From: Angiostrongylus vasorum
Taxonomy: Eukaryota > Nematoda > Chromadorea > Rhabditida > Metastrongylidae
Assembly (NCBI GenBank): GCA_018806985.1
Contig: JADANN010000234.1
Location: 1 to 64,000 of the forward strand
Direction: 5' to 3'
DNA: 64,000 nucleotides
Shown: positions 48,223-59,084 of the stretch, in pieces
Position numbering within the stretch: position 1 is the first letter of the stretch
Layout of the letters: each line of letters starts with the position of its first letter
Translations under genes and position numbers: made by a program
Notes under the pieces: model-generated
Seen by the model: only the letters and a program-made list of their open reading frames with translations
What the model was told of the DNA's origin: nothing
Database searches by the model: none

Positions 48223-48311
48223 CTCGACTATCCGATCTTCTTCGTCCCATAGTTCACTGTTGTGCTCCACTCCATTAATCGTACCATAGGTGGCTTCGTT
48301 CATCATAGCAC
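48223..48311 (-). CDS. Exon C of the unknown minus-strand gene
   Basis: Acceptor TTATTCAG and donor GTCGAG|GTACGA bound 89 bases with a single open frame: AMMNEATYGTINGVEHNSEL, then WDEEDRIVE. The first two bases complete the glycine codon left by exon B. The intron towards exon D contains the palindrome with two hammerheads. Confidence 0.55.
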
Positions 48312-48524
48312 CTGAATAATGAATATGTTTTTTTGTAAATAACATGTGAGAATTATTCGAATCATAGCGAAATAACAGTGATCGGTGCACAAGGAAAATG
48401 CTGACAGAAGCGGTTCCCTTCCGCTGAACCAAAATGAAATCACTGCTCGGGCGCCAAGTGTAACCACGCGCAATTTCAAATCAGTCACGGGCACTGGATA
48501 ACTCGTCCGCCGATGATCCGTCAC

Positions 48525-48583
48525 CTGTAGGACTTAAGTGACTAAGAACATCACGGCACCACAGAAGAGACTCCTTCATCTTC
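48525..48583 (-). CDS. Exon B of the unknown minus-strand gene
   Basis: Acceptor TTTATTTTATAG, donor CCTACAG|GTGACG, 59 bases reading KMKESLLWCRDVLSHLSPT with one base left over. Phases match both exon A (39-base intron) and exon C. Confidence 0.5.
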
Positions 48584-48622
48584 CTATAAAATAAACGCTA
48601 CCGGTTGATACGTTTAATTTAC

Positions 48623-48735
48623 ATGCTACTATTATATGATCCACCATCCAGCCACATTGCTGTCAGCATTTGGAAGTGTTTCACCTCTTGTGTTGAGTCT
48701 ATTTCTGTATTTTTTATAGTACCCATTCCACCCAT
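48623..48735 (-). CDS. Exon A of the unknown minus-strand gene
   Basis: The frame ends at AGCAT|GTAAAT with two bases left, as exon B needs. It reads GTIKNTEIDSTQEVKHFQML and TAMWLDGGSYNSS. An in-frame ATG at 48735 could be the start, but the frame stays open further upstream towards hammerhead 8, so the 5' edge is uncertain. No family is recognised. Confidence 0.45.
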
Positions 48736-48877
48736 TCCATACCACAAACACGATTCATCGTAGTGATTGAAAATGGAATAACAGTCAATTACCGATGAAA
48801 AAAGTTGAACCACAAATACCCCAATATTTACTCCTTCTTTGACAAGCTTACACAAGGTTGATAAATGATGTTTATTT

Positions 48878-48916
48878 TCGGCTAACGTTTCGACGGTCTC
48901 GTCTTCATCAGACCGA
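48878..48916 (-). ncRNA. Minimal hammerhead motif 8
   Basis: Minus strand. A textbook CTGATGA box (48911-48905), stem II GACG-AGAC-CGTC with four pairs, and GAAACGTT (48891-48884). Predicted cleavage is after the T at 48884. Stem I needs one bulged G. Downstream it shares TTTATCAACCT and GTGTAAGCTT with motif 9. Confidence 0.65.
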
Positions 48917-50264
48917 TGATCCGAATCGATTGGTCCACAGTTGTTTGTGTTCTCGAGGTGGTCTCTTCGTCGCGCATTGGGCCGAGTCTTCCTCGGTGGA
49001 GCATCTCTCTCGAATGATCCATACTCAGCTCGGCGATGCCAAAACATAAATACCTCACTTTTCGATGGTTCGAGCACCGAGTTCTGGGAGTCAACAGACT
49101 TAAAAGATGGCGCTGTATTGCTCTACAGGTATGGATGCTGAAGCATCGGAAGAAACTCAGCAATAATCGACTGGTTGAAAGCGACAACGAAGGACGTGGG
49201 AATGTGGAGGACAATATGGCGCCTGCTGTTCTTCTAGTCGAAAATGCTGTAAAAAGTCAATGAGAAAAAAACACGGTGTTCTTTTTGTAGTGCAGGATAA
49301 ATGGTCCAAGAATGTATCGCCTCGCAACGACTGGATCATCGAGGAAGGTCAATCGGGTAGTGGGTCGACAATTCTTGCTCTGATGCACAGAGACGACACA
49401 GTTATCTGAGGTACTTATAGCTAACATTCATGAAGCAATTTTGATTGATATGAATAAGTAACCGATACAGAAGATTGCAGCTGAGAAGCGACAAGTATTG
49501 CCCGAAGCGAGAAAATTCGTCGGTTCCTGCGTAAGCTGGGAATGATTAGGTTTCTACAGCTGAAGTTTTGTTGGATTTCCAGTCCTTCTCTTGTATGGCA
49601 CCCTATTGTATCTAACGTCATGATAACAGACAGAGTTTAAACCCCCTGTTGACTAATCTCCACTCTGTCGGCAATGTACCGTCCGACCGGCAAGGTAAGT
49701 TGTGCAGGATTAGAGCACTAAAAGAACTTAAGGACAGAAATCGCAGCATAACATTCAGTTCTGGTAAGTACGTGCTCACTGATGAGTCCTTTGTGCCATT
49801 TAGGTGTAGAGTGCTTTCCAGCAGCATCCTCTACAGAAGAGACAAATGCAGTCTCACATAGCTCAAATTCTGCAGTGGAGGCCGCAACGCAGAACAGTAA
49901 GGAATTTGCCAAACATGGGAACCACCGAGGACTCAAGAGAACACAGTGGAAAGCAAAATAGAATCAGGGCGAATAAGGACGTTGAATTGAGAAAATAAAA
50001 AGGGACATAAAGCACAAAAATCCGGAATGAACCGCGAGTAGGAGTGCCCCTGTGACCACGCATGGTCTCTTGTCGTCACAAATCGACTTCTTGACCTGAG
50101 TCAAGCACGTTTCTCACCCATGTAAGCTCTGTACGGCTGGTCTGCAATAATAACTGGAGGACTTATAAAGAACAAAACGCTGAGTGTTTAAGAGAAGCTG
50201 TTTACTACGCGAATAGATTAAACACAACGCGTAGTTTTTTTATTTCACTTCCTATTATTTTCAT

Positions 50265-50425
50265 GGAAGGGTACTAAGTGAAATATGAGCACAGTGACGC
50301 TGAGATATTTCTACAAAACTTAGAGGCCAGGACAATCTCTCAGCATCACTGTGGTTGAATTCCACATAATACATTGGCATGAATAATAATAGGCTGTAAA
50401 TAAAAAAGTCATGTATTGTGATATG
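50265..50425 (+). repeat. SINE-B-related foldback, degraded
   Basis: GCTGAGATATTTCTACAAAA and an opposite ATCTCTCAGCATCACTGTGG flank a short centre, followed by a TAGGCTGTAAATAAAAAAG end like that of other SINE-B copies. Confidence 0.55.
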
Positions 50426-50544
50426 GATTACAGCCTCAGCCTAACTGGGTTCAATGCAGATTTGTGCTCCCCAGACCATTCCTGTTCATGGGTGATTGCT
50501 GATGGCACCTTCTGGGTAAAAAACTGGTTGAGAGAAAAGCACAT

Positions 50545-50650
50545 CTAGAGTCTAAATGGTGGAATGGGTAAATAACACATGAGTTCCCGTAAACGGTAAT
50601 GGAGGGTTCGAATCTAGCCTGCGGTGTGAGTTTTGCAAACATTTGTGTAT
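50545..50650 (+). mobile_element. SINE-B copy 4
   Basis: Head AATGGTGGAATGGGTAAATA, B box GGGTTCGAATCTAGCC and the tail start GTGAGTTTTGCAAACATTTG. Truncated after that. Confidence 0.65.
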
Positions 50651-51189
50651 TAAGTTTTATTTGCCGACTTTGTAGAAGTGTGGGACTGAGTGGATTGGAT
50701 ATCAGTTTGATTATTCCGTGCTCTGAAGTAAGAATAATCCGCCAAAATATCAGATATTGTGGATCAATAATTGATCTAATAACAGCCTCGTGCTTGCTCA
50801 TCAAGAAAGCAGTGAAACAGGCAGTATTATGACCTCATCGTGAGTTTTTCTCCCAACTCATCAAAAGTGCAGGTGATTGAAAGCTATAAATAAGGAGAAG
50901 CATTTTAAACACAAGTGAGTCGATAGCAGATCTACGTAGCTTTTTCTTCGACCTCCCATTCAGTCGTGCTTGGTAAACTCACGAAAGATCTTGCGACCAC
51001 ATGGAAGACTGTGGAAGAAAGAGTTGCTGAAATACTTCAAAATGGATGTCTATCCGTGCTATATTAGGAACGCGACTGCTTCCATGTCGTTCACTTCTCA
51101 TCGCATTGAAGAAAGCAGTACTGCTACGACGAGAGGCGACGAGTAGGGTGTTATAAGGCAAAATAAATGCACTACGACTGTGAATGCTT

Positions 51190-51560
51190 AGTGATATTAA
51201 TGCCGTTCCGTACGGGCAGCGAGGTAGTCCGACGGCAACCGTACCCACCAAGTCCCTCATCCATCAGGGAAAGGGAAATTAGTACCAAAATTTTTGGAGT
51301 TCAGCTGACTTCATCTGGCCCAAAAATGAGGAGGCAGGCTGTAGGAAAGATAAAAGGAGGTCCCAGCACAGTTACCTCGGGATTCCGGAGAGAATCAACT
51401 CTACAATCACTCGACGAGATTGGTAACGAAGATCAAAAATTCTTCAATCGGCAGAGAAGCTCACGCGCAAACTAGAAGGTCTTCGTAGAATACGGATACG
51501 AGTAAACGAATCGGATTCAATGAATGAGGGATATGCACAACGTGTGACGTCGGGTCGTGT
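51190..51560 (+). mobile_element. SINE-C copy 3
   Basis: The head is worn. The body has ACCTCGGGATTCCGGAGAGA, ATCAACTCTACAATCACTCG and AAAATTCTTCAATCGGCAGA. The end has GAATACGGATACGAGTAAAC. Confidence 0.6.
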
Positions 51561-52461
51561 AAAAATAAAAAAGACAAACAGACAGTCCAATGACAGCCTA
51601 GTGGTCCAAACAATAAAAATAAACAATACGTGACAGAAAAAATCACTTAATAATTAAAATAAAAAAATAAAGTAATAGGAGTTTGGTCCTTACTAGAAGT
51701 AGGCAAGGAAAATAGAGGTTTTGTGCAAAGATTGTTAGTTCTGCGCAAGAGATGTAAATTGCTTATGAGTATCGAAACACTCTGATAAAATCTCGTCGGT
51801 GATTTGTCATCCTATCATGGCGAGAAGTATCGCGAGGCATAGGACTTCGATGCTGAGGAACAGCAAAGGAGATGTTTTTTTCGCGTTCCGCACAGGAAAC
51901 AGTCTATGTGGTTCGTATAATTTTCGAAAGCAACAGCTTCTCCCTAATACGAGGGGTAAAAAGGCTTCATGCGACAAAGAAGGTCATTAAAAAAGGAAGT
52001 GAATTGTGTTCAAGGCATATCGCCGACGTACTTTCCAGTAAAATTTGTGAGTGAGCGTACGCAATGTGGATGCTTGCTGTGCACATATTTTGATCCAAGG
52101 GAGATCAATAGGGCTTTTTCATCAGTATCCGGTGTTTCCCCATAGTTGAGGAAAATTAAGACGCAAAGTGGATGATATCCGTGTCGATCAAAAGCTTCGT
52201 GGACAATCTTGCATTGTATCTGCCCTCACATTAGTTCTATGCAAAGCCTGAGGGTTACCGTTAGCATAATTTTCAAAGCACGTTCCTTTCACTCTAAAAA
52301 CCGAATTGAAGACTGTCATATTTGTCTCCACTTTTTTAATCTGTGCTGCAAACTGCAGTCTGTAATAAAAATATTCTTAAGACGGTAGCTTTCCCTTGCT
52401 GTGTGCCAGAGTAAACTCCACTTTTTGGTGAAAAGAATGTGTTTGTAATCTAGGTGCATAC

Positions 52462-52607
52462 CTTTGTTTGGCTTCACTTTTGGCGCTACCTGATTATTCC
52501 AATTATGGATACTTTTACGAACAGTGTCTACTGGTGGAAGAGTCTTATAAGACGATTTCGATTTTCTTTCCAACTTTCTACTTAGAACTGTCTTACACGA
52601 AAGTCGT
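52462..52607 (-). CDS. Candidate exon, strongly basic, unknown protein
   Basis: Acceptor AAAAACGCAG, donor AACAAAG|GTATGC, with one base, 48 codons and one base. It reads RLSCKTVLSRKLERKSKSSY and then KTLPPVDTVRKSIHNWNNQV. The basic, serine-rich make-up could suit a nucleic-acid-binding or linker segment, but there is no named motif. No partner exon was found. Confidence 0.4.
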
Positions 52608-52774
52608 CTGCGTTTTTTTATTCACGTATTAGTTTTGTCACTCATTTCCTACGAATTTTAATCTGCCGTCATGTCGCGCTAAATTTCTTTGCCGATGCAC
52701 AAACGAAAAAGCAAAGGTTCTCTATAATGATAAAACTTTCGTCTACTGTTCGTACTTGTGACTAGTGTTGTGAC

Positions 52775-53035
52775 AATGGTTAGAGGTGCGCTTCAATACA
52801 CATCAGTCCAATCCCACGCTCCCGGCTCACCAAGCCTTCCATGCTTCCGGGTTCGGCAAATGGGTGCCAGGGCTCTCTTGGAGGATAGCAACTCCGACTC
52901 GAAGCATCGATAGCTCACCGCGAGTAATTTTATGGGGCAGACATGCATTGAAACGCTTCTAGCGATACTTTGTGGAGTCGAATACATGACACATCCTTCA
53001 GGGAGTGATCGATGCTGAAAGATTTATCCTTTTTA
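52775..53035 (+). mobile_element. SINE-A copy 10
   Basis: The A-box region is worn (GGTTAGAGGTGCGCTTCAAT). The body has GGCTCACCAAGCCTTCCATG and GGGCAGACATGCATTGAAAC, and the tail GAAAGATTTATCCTTTTTAC. Confidence 0.75.
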
Positions 53036-53144
53036 CTGTTCGCTATTACATCAAAATATTCGTGTGCTTAGTTTGCTGAGATGCATCGTGATATTATTTT
53101 GTATCTATGAGGTAACACGGGTTTGTTGCAATTCCCTTATTTAG

Positions 53145-53365
53145 TTATTGTTTCGGCGTCTATGGCTCTTAAAAGATGCGATGAATCGAGTCGGATGTCC
53201 ATAGTGGTTCTTCCTCATGACGTGACCCTTAAGAGTCGTATCGAACCGAATCTGGTGCAGGCGGAGATTCACAAAGAAGAACATATGGCATACATGTTGT
53301 CATATTCTAAAAATTTGCGAGACGTTGCACACCCTTTTGGTTTTTACCGCTTTCTCGTTAGTTAA
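53145..53365 (+). CDS. Weak candidate terminal exon
   Basis: After a TTATTTAG acceptor, two bases and 72 codons are open to a stop. It reads KRCDESSRMSIVVLPHDVTL and RIEPNLVQAEIHKEEH. There is no motif and no partner exon. Confidence 0.25.
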
Positions 53366-54224
53366 CACTCCATCCAGTAGTGGTATTGTCCACAGCACAA
53401 AAATAGTTCATCAAGTGCTTTAGCTTACGAGTGTTTCTAGTGCTTAGGCGGCGGATGAAGCATGCAAGCCATATCTAATCGGGTAATGCACATGGGAGAA
53501 CTATTGTATTATGGTCACCTTTGGAATAGTCGTCTCGACGAAAAACCATCACTTAATTGGAGATCATTACTCAAGCAGCGAATGGGACGTAAAATCCATA
53601 TCGAGGAACCGAAGAAAACGTTTTTATAAACCAGTAGAAAGGAAACACAGTTCATGTAGAAAAACCTGGTATGCGAAGAGAACTAGCATTAATGGACGGA
53701 TGGTCAGTTACGTAGGCGTCTAGTTATGACAACAAAAGTGTATGAGCGGCTTTCGCACAGTTTCAACACACCACTGATGAATTGAAGTGCTTAAAATTAG
53801 TCTGCTTTATTTTAGCACTTTCTTACTCCCTTTTTACGCTGTCCTTGATCGACTGGCGCGACACTGCAACCGCGTAGGATCATCGTTAAAATGCTCGAGA
53901 GAAATGTTGAGATAACCAAACAACAGACTTGTCAAAATACAATACAGTGCCAAAGACATCACTCGAAACGCGACGACTTGATCACACATCGTAATTTTTT
54001 AGACTCTGAGGTGAACACTACTTTTTCAGTCATTTCATAGGAATGATCTGAAATTCCGCAATCATCGAGTAAATCGCGTCAGCACAGCACGTGCAAACTG
54101 CCTTTGTTGTTTTGTTTCATTGGCACCGGAGACACTGAGTGAATTCCGCTCGCACAAGGTGCGCGAAGAGCTACGTAATTTTGGTACAAATCTCTTTTCT
54201 ATTATGCAGGACAGAAGATAACCA

Positions 54225-54600
54225 GGGATAGATGGCACACTGGTAGTGAAGTCGACCATTACGAACACGGTGCTGGCTCGATTCCCCTCAGGCTCACGAA
54301 AGCTCATCCCTCTGAGGTTGGGAAATTGGCACAAAACTTGTCCGGGAAAAAATCACACTGCAATGAAATTGGGAAGGCTGCAGCCCGGCTATCTCAGGAC
54401 TCCGGTGAGAAACGACTCGACCAGCATTCTACGACATTCAAGATGAAAAGAAAATCTTCAATCAGCAGCCGAAGCCACATGCAAAGTTTGGAAAAACCTT
54501 GGTAGATGATGGATGCGGTTAAACGAATCGAATGTGAGAAGTGCTGAGATCCGCGCACTAAACATGAAGACGGATCGTATAAAACACAACCAAAAAAAAG
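54225..54600 (+). mobile_element. SINE-C copy 4 (good reference copy)
   Basis: Head GATGGCACACTGGTAGTGAA with B box GGCTCGATTCCCC. Body with AGCCCGGCTATCTCAGGACT, ACGACTCGACCAGCATTCTA and AATCAGCAGCCGAAGCCA. 3' part GTAGATGATGGATGCGGTTA then GCTGAGATCCGCGCACTAAA and TGAAGACGG. The last block recalls the GTCCGCACAAC...TGAAGACG end of RTE-A. Confidence 0.8.
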
Positions 54601-55159
54601 TTAAAAGAAGATAGCCACGGGCAGCTGAATATCCTGGTGGTAACAGAAAGATGCTAAACTGGTTGCACTTATCTACTAGTGTGACTTTAATAAAGGATAA
54701 ATGGAAATCGTGCATGGCTTGTACAACAAAGTGATTGTGGGCTATTTAAACAGTCAATAAAATATTCTTAGTGTAACCAACGTAAAACATCTGGACCATA
54801 CCGGATCAAACAAATGGGCCTGTGTTTTGGAGAATTTGAGTCATTCATGATACCTATATTAAAGTTCCACCTGCCCTCTCGCACACCTTTCTTTATGGCA
54901 CCTTTTGTACTAAATCCTGATTCTTGTTACGTTGATGCTGCATCAGCGTAGCCCAAAGAACTCTTTAACAAATGAGGATTAAGATAAAAACTACTAAAAC
55001 AAATCTGTACAATCTCAATGTGCCGTTGCAGACAGCGACTTTCCTAGTTACTGTACCAGGGATACATGCAAAGACACAGATTGCCGATGGTGATGGAGCA
55101 TACCGTTGTTCCCTGCTGTATTTTCACGTTTACATAGTCCCGTCATCACTTCTCCTTCC

Positions 55160-55545
55160 AACGGTTTACCACCCCATCGTGGGTGGGAGGTGTTCCTGGG
55201 TATGGGGCCTGCGAAGTACAGCGAGGGATCCATCCCCAAGCAGGGTCTCCCAAGCTGAAAAGGAGTCCGGCGTTTTCAGCAAGAAGCCCAGCTAAGAGTA
55301 AACCAATACCAGGATCTACCACCGTCGTGGTATCAAACTAGTCGCTTGGTGGCAAATCCCTCTCTGATCGACAAGGGCGACGACTTCCTGTGATGGTAAC
55401 TACCTGGGGTGGACTTTGCCCAGGCTAACCTCGGGACTTGAGGGAAACACAATGGCTAAACCATCAAAACTCCAGAAAAATGGAGATTATGCTGGGGCTT
55501 GCACAACCACTGACGACTGGCTGTCCAAATGTCCAAGTAAGCAAG
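55160..55545 (+). mobile_element. SINE-D copy 4 (good reference copy)
   Basis: Starts near a GTGGGAGGTGTTCCTGGGTA block. It includes CTCCCAAGCTGAAAAGGAGT, GTAAACCAATACCAGGATCT, and GGAGATTATGCTGGGGCTTG. The end reads CACAACCACTGACGACTGG and TGTCCAAATGTCCAAGTAA, closely like the RTE-A tail at 14107-14165. It carries no coding motif. Confidence 0.8.
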
Positions 55546-55669
55546 TTATCACTTCTACTGTGCGGCTCCCTAGCATTTTCTTGCATCCGAGTCGTTTTCC
55601 TTGCATTCATCTTCCACATTCATCTTCGAACATTTCACCCGTTCTTTAGGCTGCTGGTTGAGAATTGCT

Positions 55670-55855
55670 CCTTTTTTACGAACGTCGTCGAATGCTGATC
55701 GAGTCAATTCTTCTTGAAATCTTGAAGAGATAACAGGGCTAAGGGGTTCCCACCTGGATTGTAGTAAAGCGTTAGGACGGAGTTCGAACTATTACCTTTG
55801 CTTCCTGATCGACTGCATCACTTACCACTGCGCTATTTCAGTCCCTGCACCGAAG
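55670..55855 (-). mobile_element. SINE-C copy 5, head and centre
   Basis: On the minus strand the head reads AATAGCGCAGTGGTAAGTGA with B box AGTTCGAACTCC. It then runs into CAAGAAGAATTGACTCGATC and stops. Confidence 0.7.
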
Positions 55856-56129
55856 TAATTACTAATTACATAGAAATGATTGTCAATGCTGCATTCGTAT
55901 TTTTCGAAGTTTTGTTTATTGTGAAAACTGGTCGTTCAGAAAGTGTGCATTCATGAAACTGCTTGCACACAGTGTTTTTTGTAAACACCACAGGTTCTCA
56001 GTAGTAGTTCTAACATTTATTCACTGCCCTTGTAAACACAGTGTTCGAAAGAGAATTACTTTCCAGTTCACAATTTTTACCATTGTGCCGAGCCAATCTG
56101 AGCAGAAATGTTTTCTTTGCTAAGCATAC

Positions 56130-56400
56130 TTGTTGGGATGCTCTAAGCAGATTTCACAGCTGTGTTCTCAACTTGTGGCACTTTGCTACTTCTTCTCAGA
56201 AAACAAATAGTTGAGATATTTGCAAAACTCTGGACCAGCAGGTGCCTATGGAAAGGACAATAGCGCGTTCGTTCCCCACCATAGGCACCTGCGGTCCAGA
56301 GTTTTGCAAATATCTCAGCTTCGTTGAAGTTATATTTCGCAATATACCCTGCCATCAAAAAAGAGTAGGCAGTAGGCAAAAAGGTTAAAATTGTGATTAC
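56130..56400 (+). repeat. SINE-B-related foldback element 3 (best copy)
   Basis: Left arm GATATTTGCAAAACTCTGGA then CCAGCAGGTGCCTATGG. The right arm mirrors it as CCATAGGCACCTGCGGTCCA and GAGTTTTGCAAATATCTCAG. The centre is GCGCGTTCGTTCCCCACC. The right arm continues into TTATATTTCGCAATATACCC and AAAAAGAGTAGGCAGTAGGC. The arms pair over about 45 bases. Confidence 0.8.
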
Positions 56401-57914
56401 AACAAATAGTTTTTGTTTTCATCGCCCAATCGCTATTCTCGAAAGACGAAACGAACTACATGTGTAGAAGGAACGTTACAAAAGTGAAACCAGTATCAAA
56501 ACGAAGCCTCCTGCAACTTCGTAGAATAGTTAACCTTGTTTGAATAGGTGGAAGTATACTTGCAATAACGTAATCTACGAAGAAATAAAGTCAAAATACC
56601 TAGGATATTGAGGAGACGAAGAAATACACATGCCATTTTGTTATCTGCTGGTTCTCTTGAAATTTGAAATATAGCATGCGTTCTGGTCATTTCCATCAAC
56701 AAACAGTTTCCCTTCGTTTTAGTTCCGGATTATTTATTATTTAGACGAATTGTTTGGAAAGAAAGCTCCATAAGAAATGAACAACATAATTATGCTTTTT
56801 GTGGATTTTGAGGTCACAGTTAGGCATAGGGATACAGATTCGCTACTGCTGACACTTCGGCTGTTCACTATTCAGTCTCTTCTCTTCGACTCGCCTAGAA
56901 GGACTTTCCTGTTCTTCATTCACATACCAGTCAGATGAGTGTTTCTCTCAATCAGAACTTGAGCCAAACATGTACGTGTATGCTGATTGTATCTAGATGT
57001 ATATCGTTTGACACGAATGATGTTCCCAAATATCATCAACGTCGTAGTAATGTCGTCTCTACCTTTTCATTTCACTATATTGTATCCATTCGTCTGTGTT
57101 GGCCTTCCAGTTGCCTCTTCAGCGCCCACTAGGCGATCTACTTGCCGAGTCCTATTCCACTCATACTAAAGGTCTCAATTAAAGAAACTGCTATTCCTCT
57201 GAAGTAAGCTTTATTCAGCGATTGTACACTATCTTTCTTTTTTTCTTCTAATTCACAAATAGATCCCAAATATCATGGACAGAGATTTCATAACAATGTA
57301 CGGATTCTCTGCATCAAAGGTGTCAAACAACTCTAGATTAACTGTCAATGAGGACCTAGTAGTCGTCATGCACGAAGTTCATCGAGCATAGCTGACCTGA
57401 TCAGTGCCACCTACCTCCTCAGCAAGAAATCAGATTCTTCATGCTACATCACGATGTCAACTCAGATTGATTCTTCGTATTAGTTCTCGATAAGACCAAA
57501 TAAAACAGAAAAGCAGCAACATATTTGTTTACTTAGCACTTATGTCGTCCCCTACATGTGTCAAACACAAATGCGCCATATGTCGAAATGTAGCTCGTTC
57601 TGCCACAAATAACTCACATATTATTAAGTCTTTTTCCAAGAAATTTTTGAGCACAGAAAACTGTTAACTAGTGCATAGTAATACAGTGTATATATTTCCA
57701 CGATATTCTGAAACAGTTCCTATAAATTTTCAAACCATTGTGTCGTTACTCGTCTATCCATTGTAAACCTCTCCTCGACTCTTAAGTTCATAGTAAATTT
57801 CTATGCGAGTTTGATCGCCGCCCGGAAGGTTTCCTCAAATCCACGTCCGAACGCCTTTGCCGAGCTAGCTCTAAGCTGATGGCAGCGATACGTAGAAACC
57901 CAGCTGAAAGAAAC

Positions 57915-58210
57915 GCAAAGCAAGGGCTCCGTGGTGCAAAGTGTAGTACGCGAGCCGCCGGAAAGGGTAATCGTGGTTCGACCTGGCCCGGCATCCAAGT
58001 TTTGCGAATATCTCAGCATCGTTGTGGCCATCTCTAAAATTTCAAGGACAATTGACTCGACCAACAGACATCCATAAAGACGAAAGCCTCGAGCAACAGG
58101 TGAAACAACATTGTTCGAAGACCATCGTAGACGATGAATGCGAGGACAACGAATAGAACGCAAGAAGTGCTGAAATCTGCGCGGTATAAATGATAACAGG
58201 CCAACTAAAA
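57915..58210 (+). mobile_element. Chimeric SINE: SINE-B head fused to SINE-C body
   Basis: The first part is SINE-B: GGCTCCGTGGTGCAAAGTGT, B box GTGGTTCGACCTGG, and AGTTTTGCGAATATCTCAGC to about 58022. The second part is SINE-C: ATTTCAAGGACAATTGACTC, AACAGACATCCATAAAGACG and AAGTGCTGAAATCTGCGCGG. The join is seamless. Confidence 0.7.
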
Positions 58211-58214
58211 GAAA

Positions 58215-59080
58215 AGATAATCAGAAGTAGTCAAATACAACAAATCAATGCTTTATAATGCACATCAACTGGTTGCGAATAGTATTTGTCACAGTGACAA
58301 TCTTCACAATGACACAGTAGCACTAATCGCTCATTGATATATTGCCCGTAGGTAAGAAGACCTAAAAAAAAACTCATAACAGTGAAAAAGAGATAACAGG
58401 ATTCAACAGAAAAAGTTGAGATTCTCAAAAAAATTACACATTTAAATTCAAAGCTGAGGAATTAGAAAATAAGATAGCAAAGTTAAGCGCAAGCCTAGGA
58501 TTTAGGCTGTTGGTCAATCGGTGTGATAAACTTCGAATCTTCTGGGAATAGCTCAGCAGCTCGAAGATATAATAGTTTATGTGTTTGCTTAACTGTTACT
58601 TCTGCAAGAGCTAGCAATCTCCCCAATCCCTGAAGGTATTGATGGAATAAATGGTTAACGGAACATCTTCATTACCATTATAAATGATGTTGAGAACGGT
58701 GTAGCTTCAGGTGCTCGCTTTTCATTTAACGCTAGTGTCGAAATACATTTCGCCGCTGCAGGGGATAGAAATTTGTGAGCGAATGAAATGAAAGCTCTTT
58801 AAAACAAAGTAAAATTCTTAGTTGTGGCTCATTTAAACACAACATACCCAGCGACAAGGTCGTTTTCAACAGCTCTTGCTCTACGAGTAGCGAAGCCTAA
58901 ACCTCAATGCTCAAAAAATTAAAACGAACAGAAATGGAATCTATAAGTACCTGAATAGAATTCGGCAAAGAGAAATTTCCACAGAACCGTGACATGAAAT
59001 CAACAGATGTAATTTGGTCGAGACTGGTCTTGAGGCTTTTAATTATAAGTTCCTATAAGTTATAAGTCTTCCTGCAGTAG
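58215..59080. other. No recognised feature
   Basis: AT-rich, with stops in all frames and no repeat family seen. Confidence 0.5.
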
Positions 59081-59084
59081 GTTT

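Noticed and set aside
48619..49077. A 152-codon minus-strand frame as one continuous gene
   Set aside because: It runs through hammerhead 8. Only its last part (to 48623) fits the exon chain, so I used that part and not the full frame.
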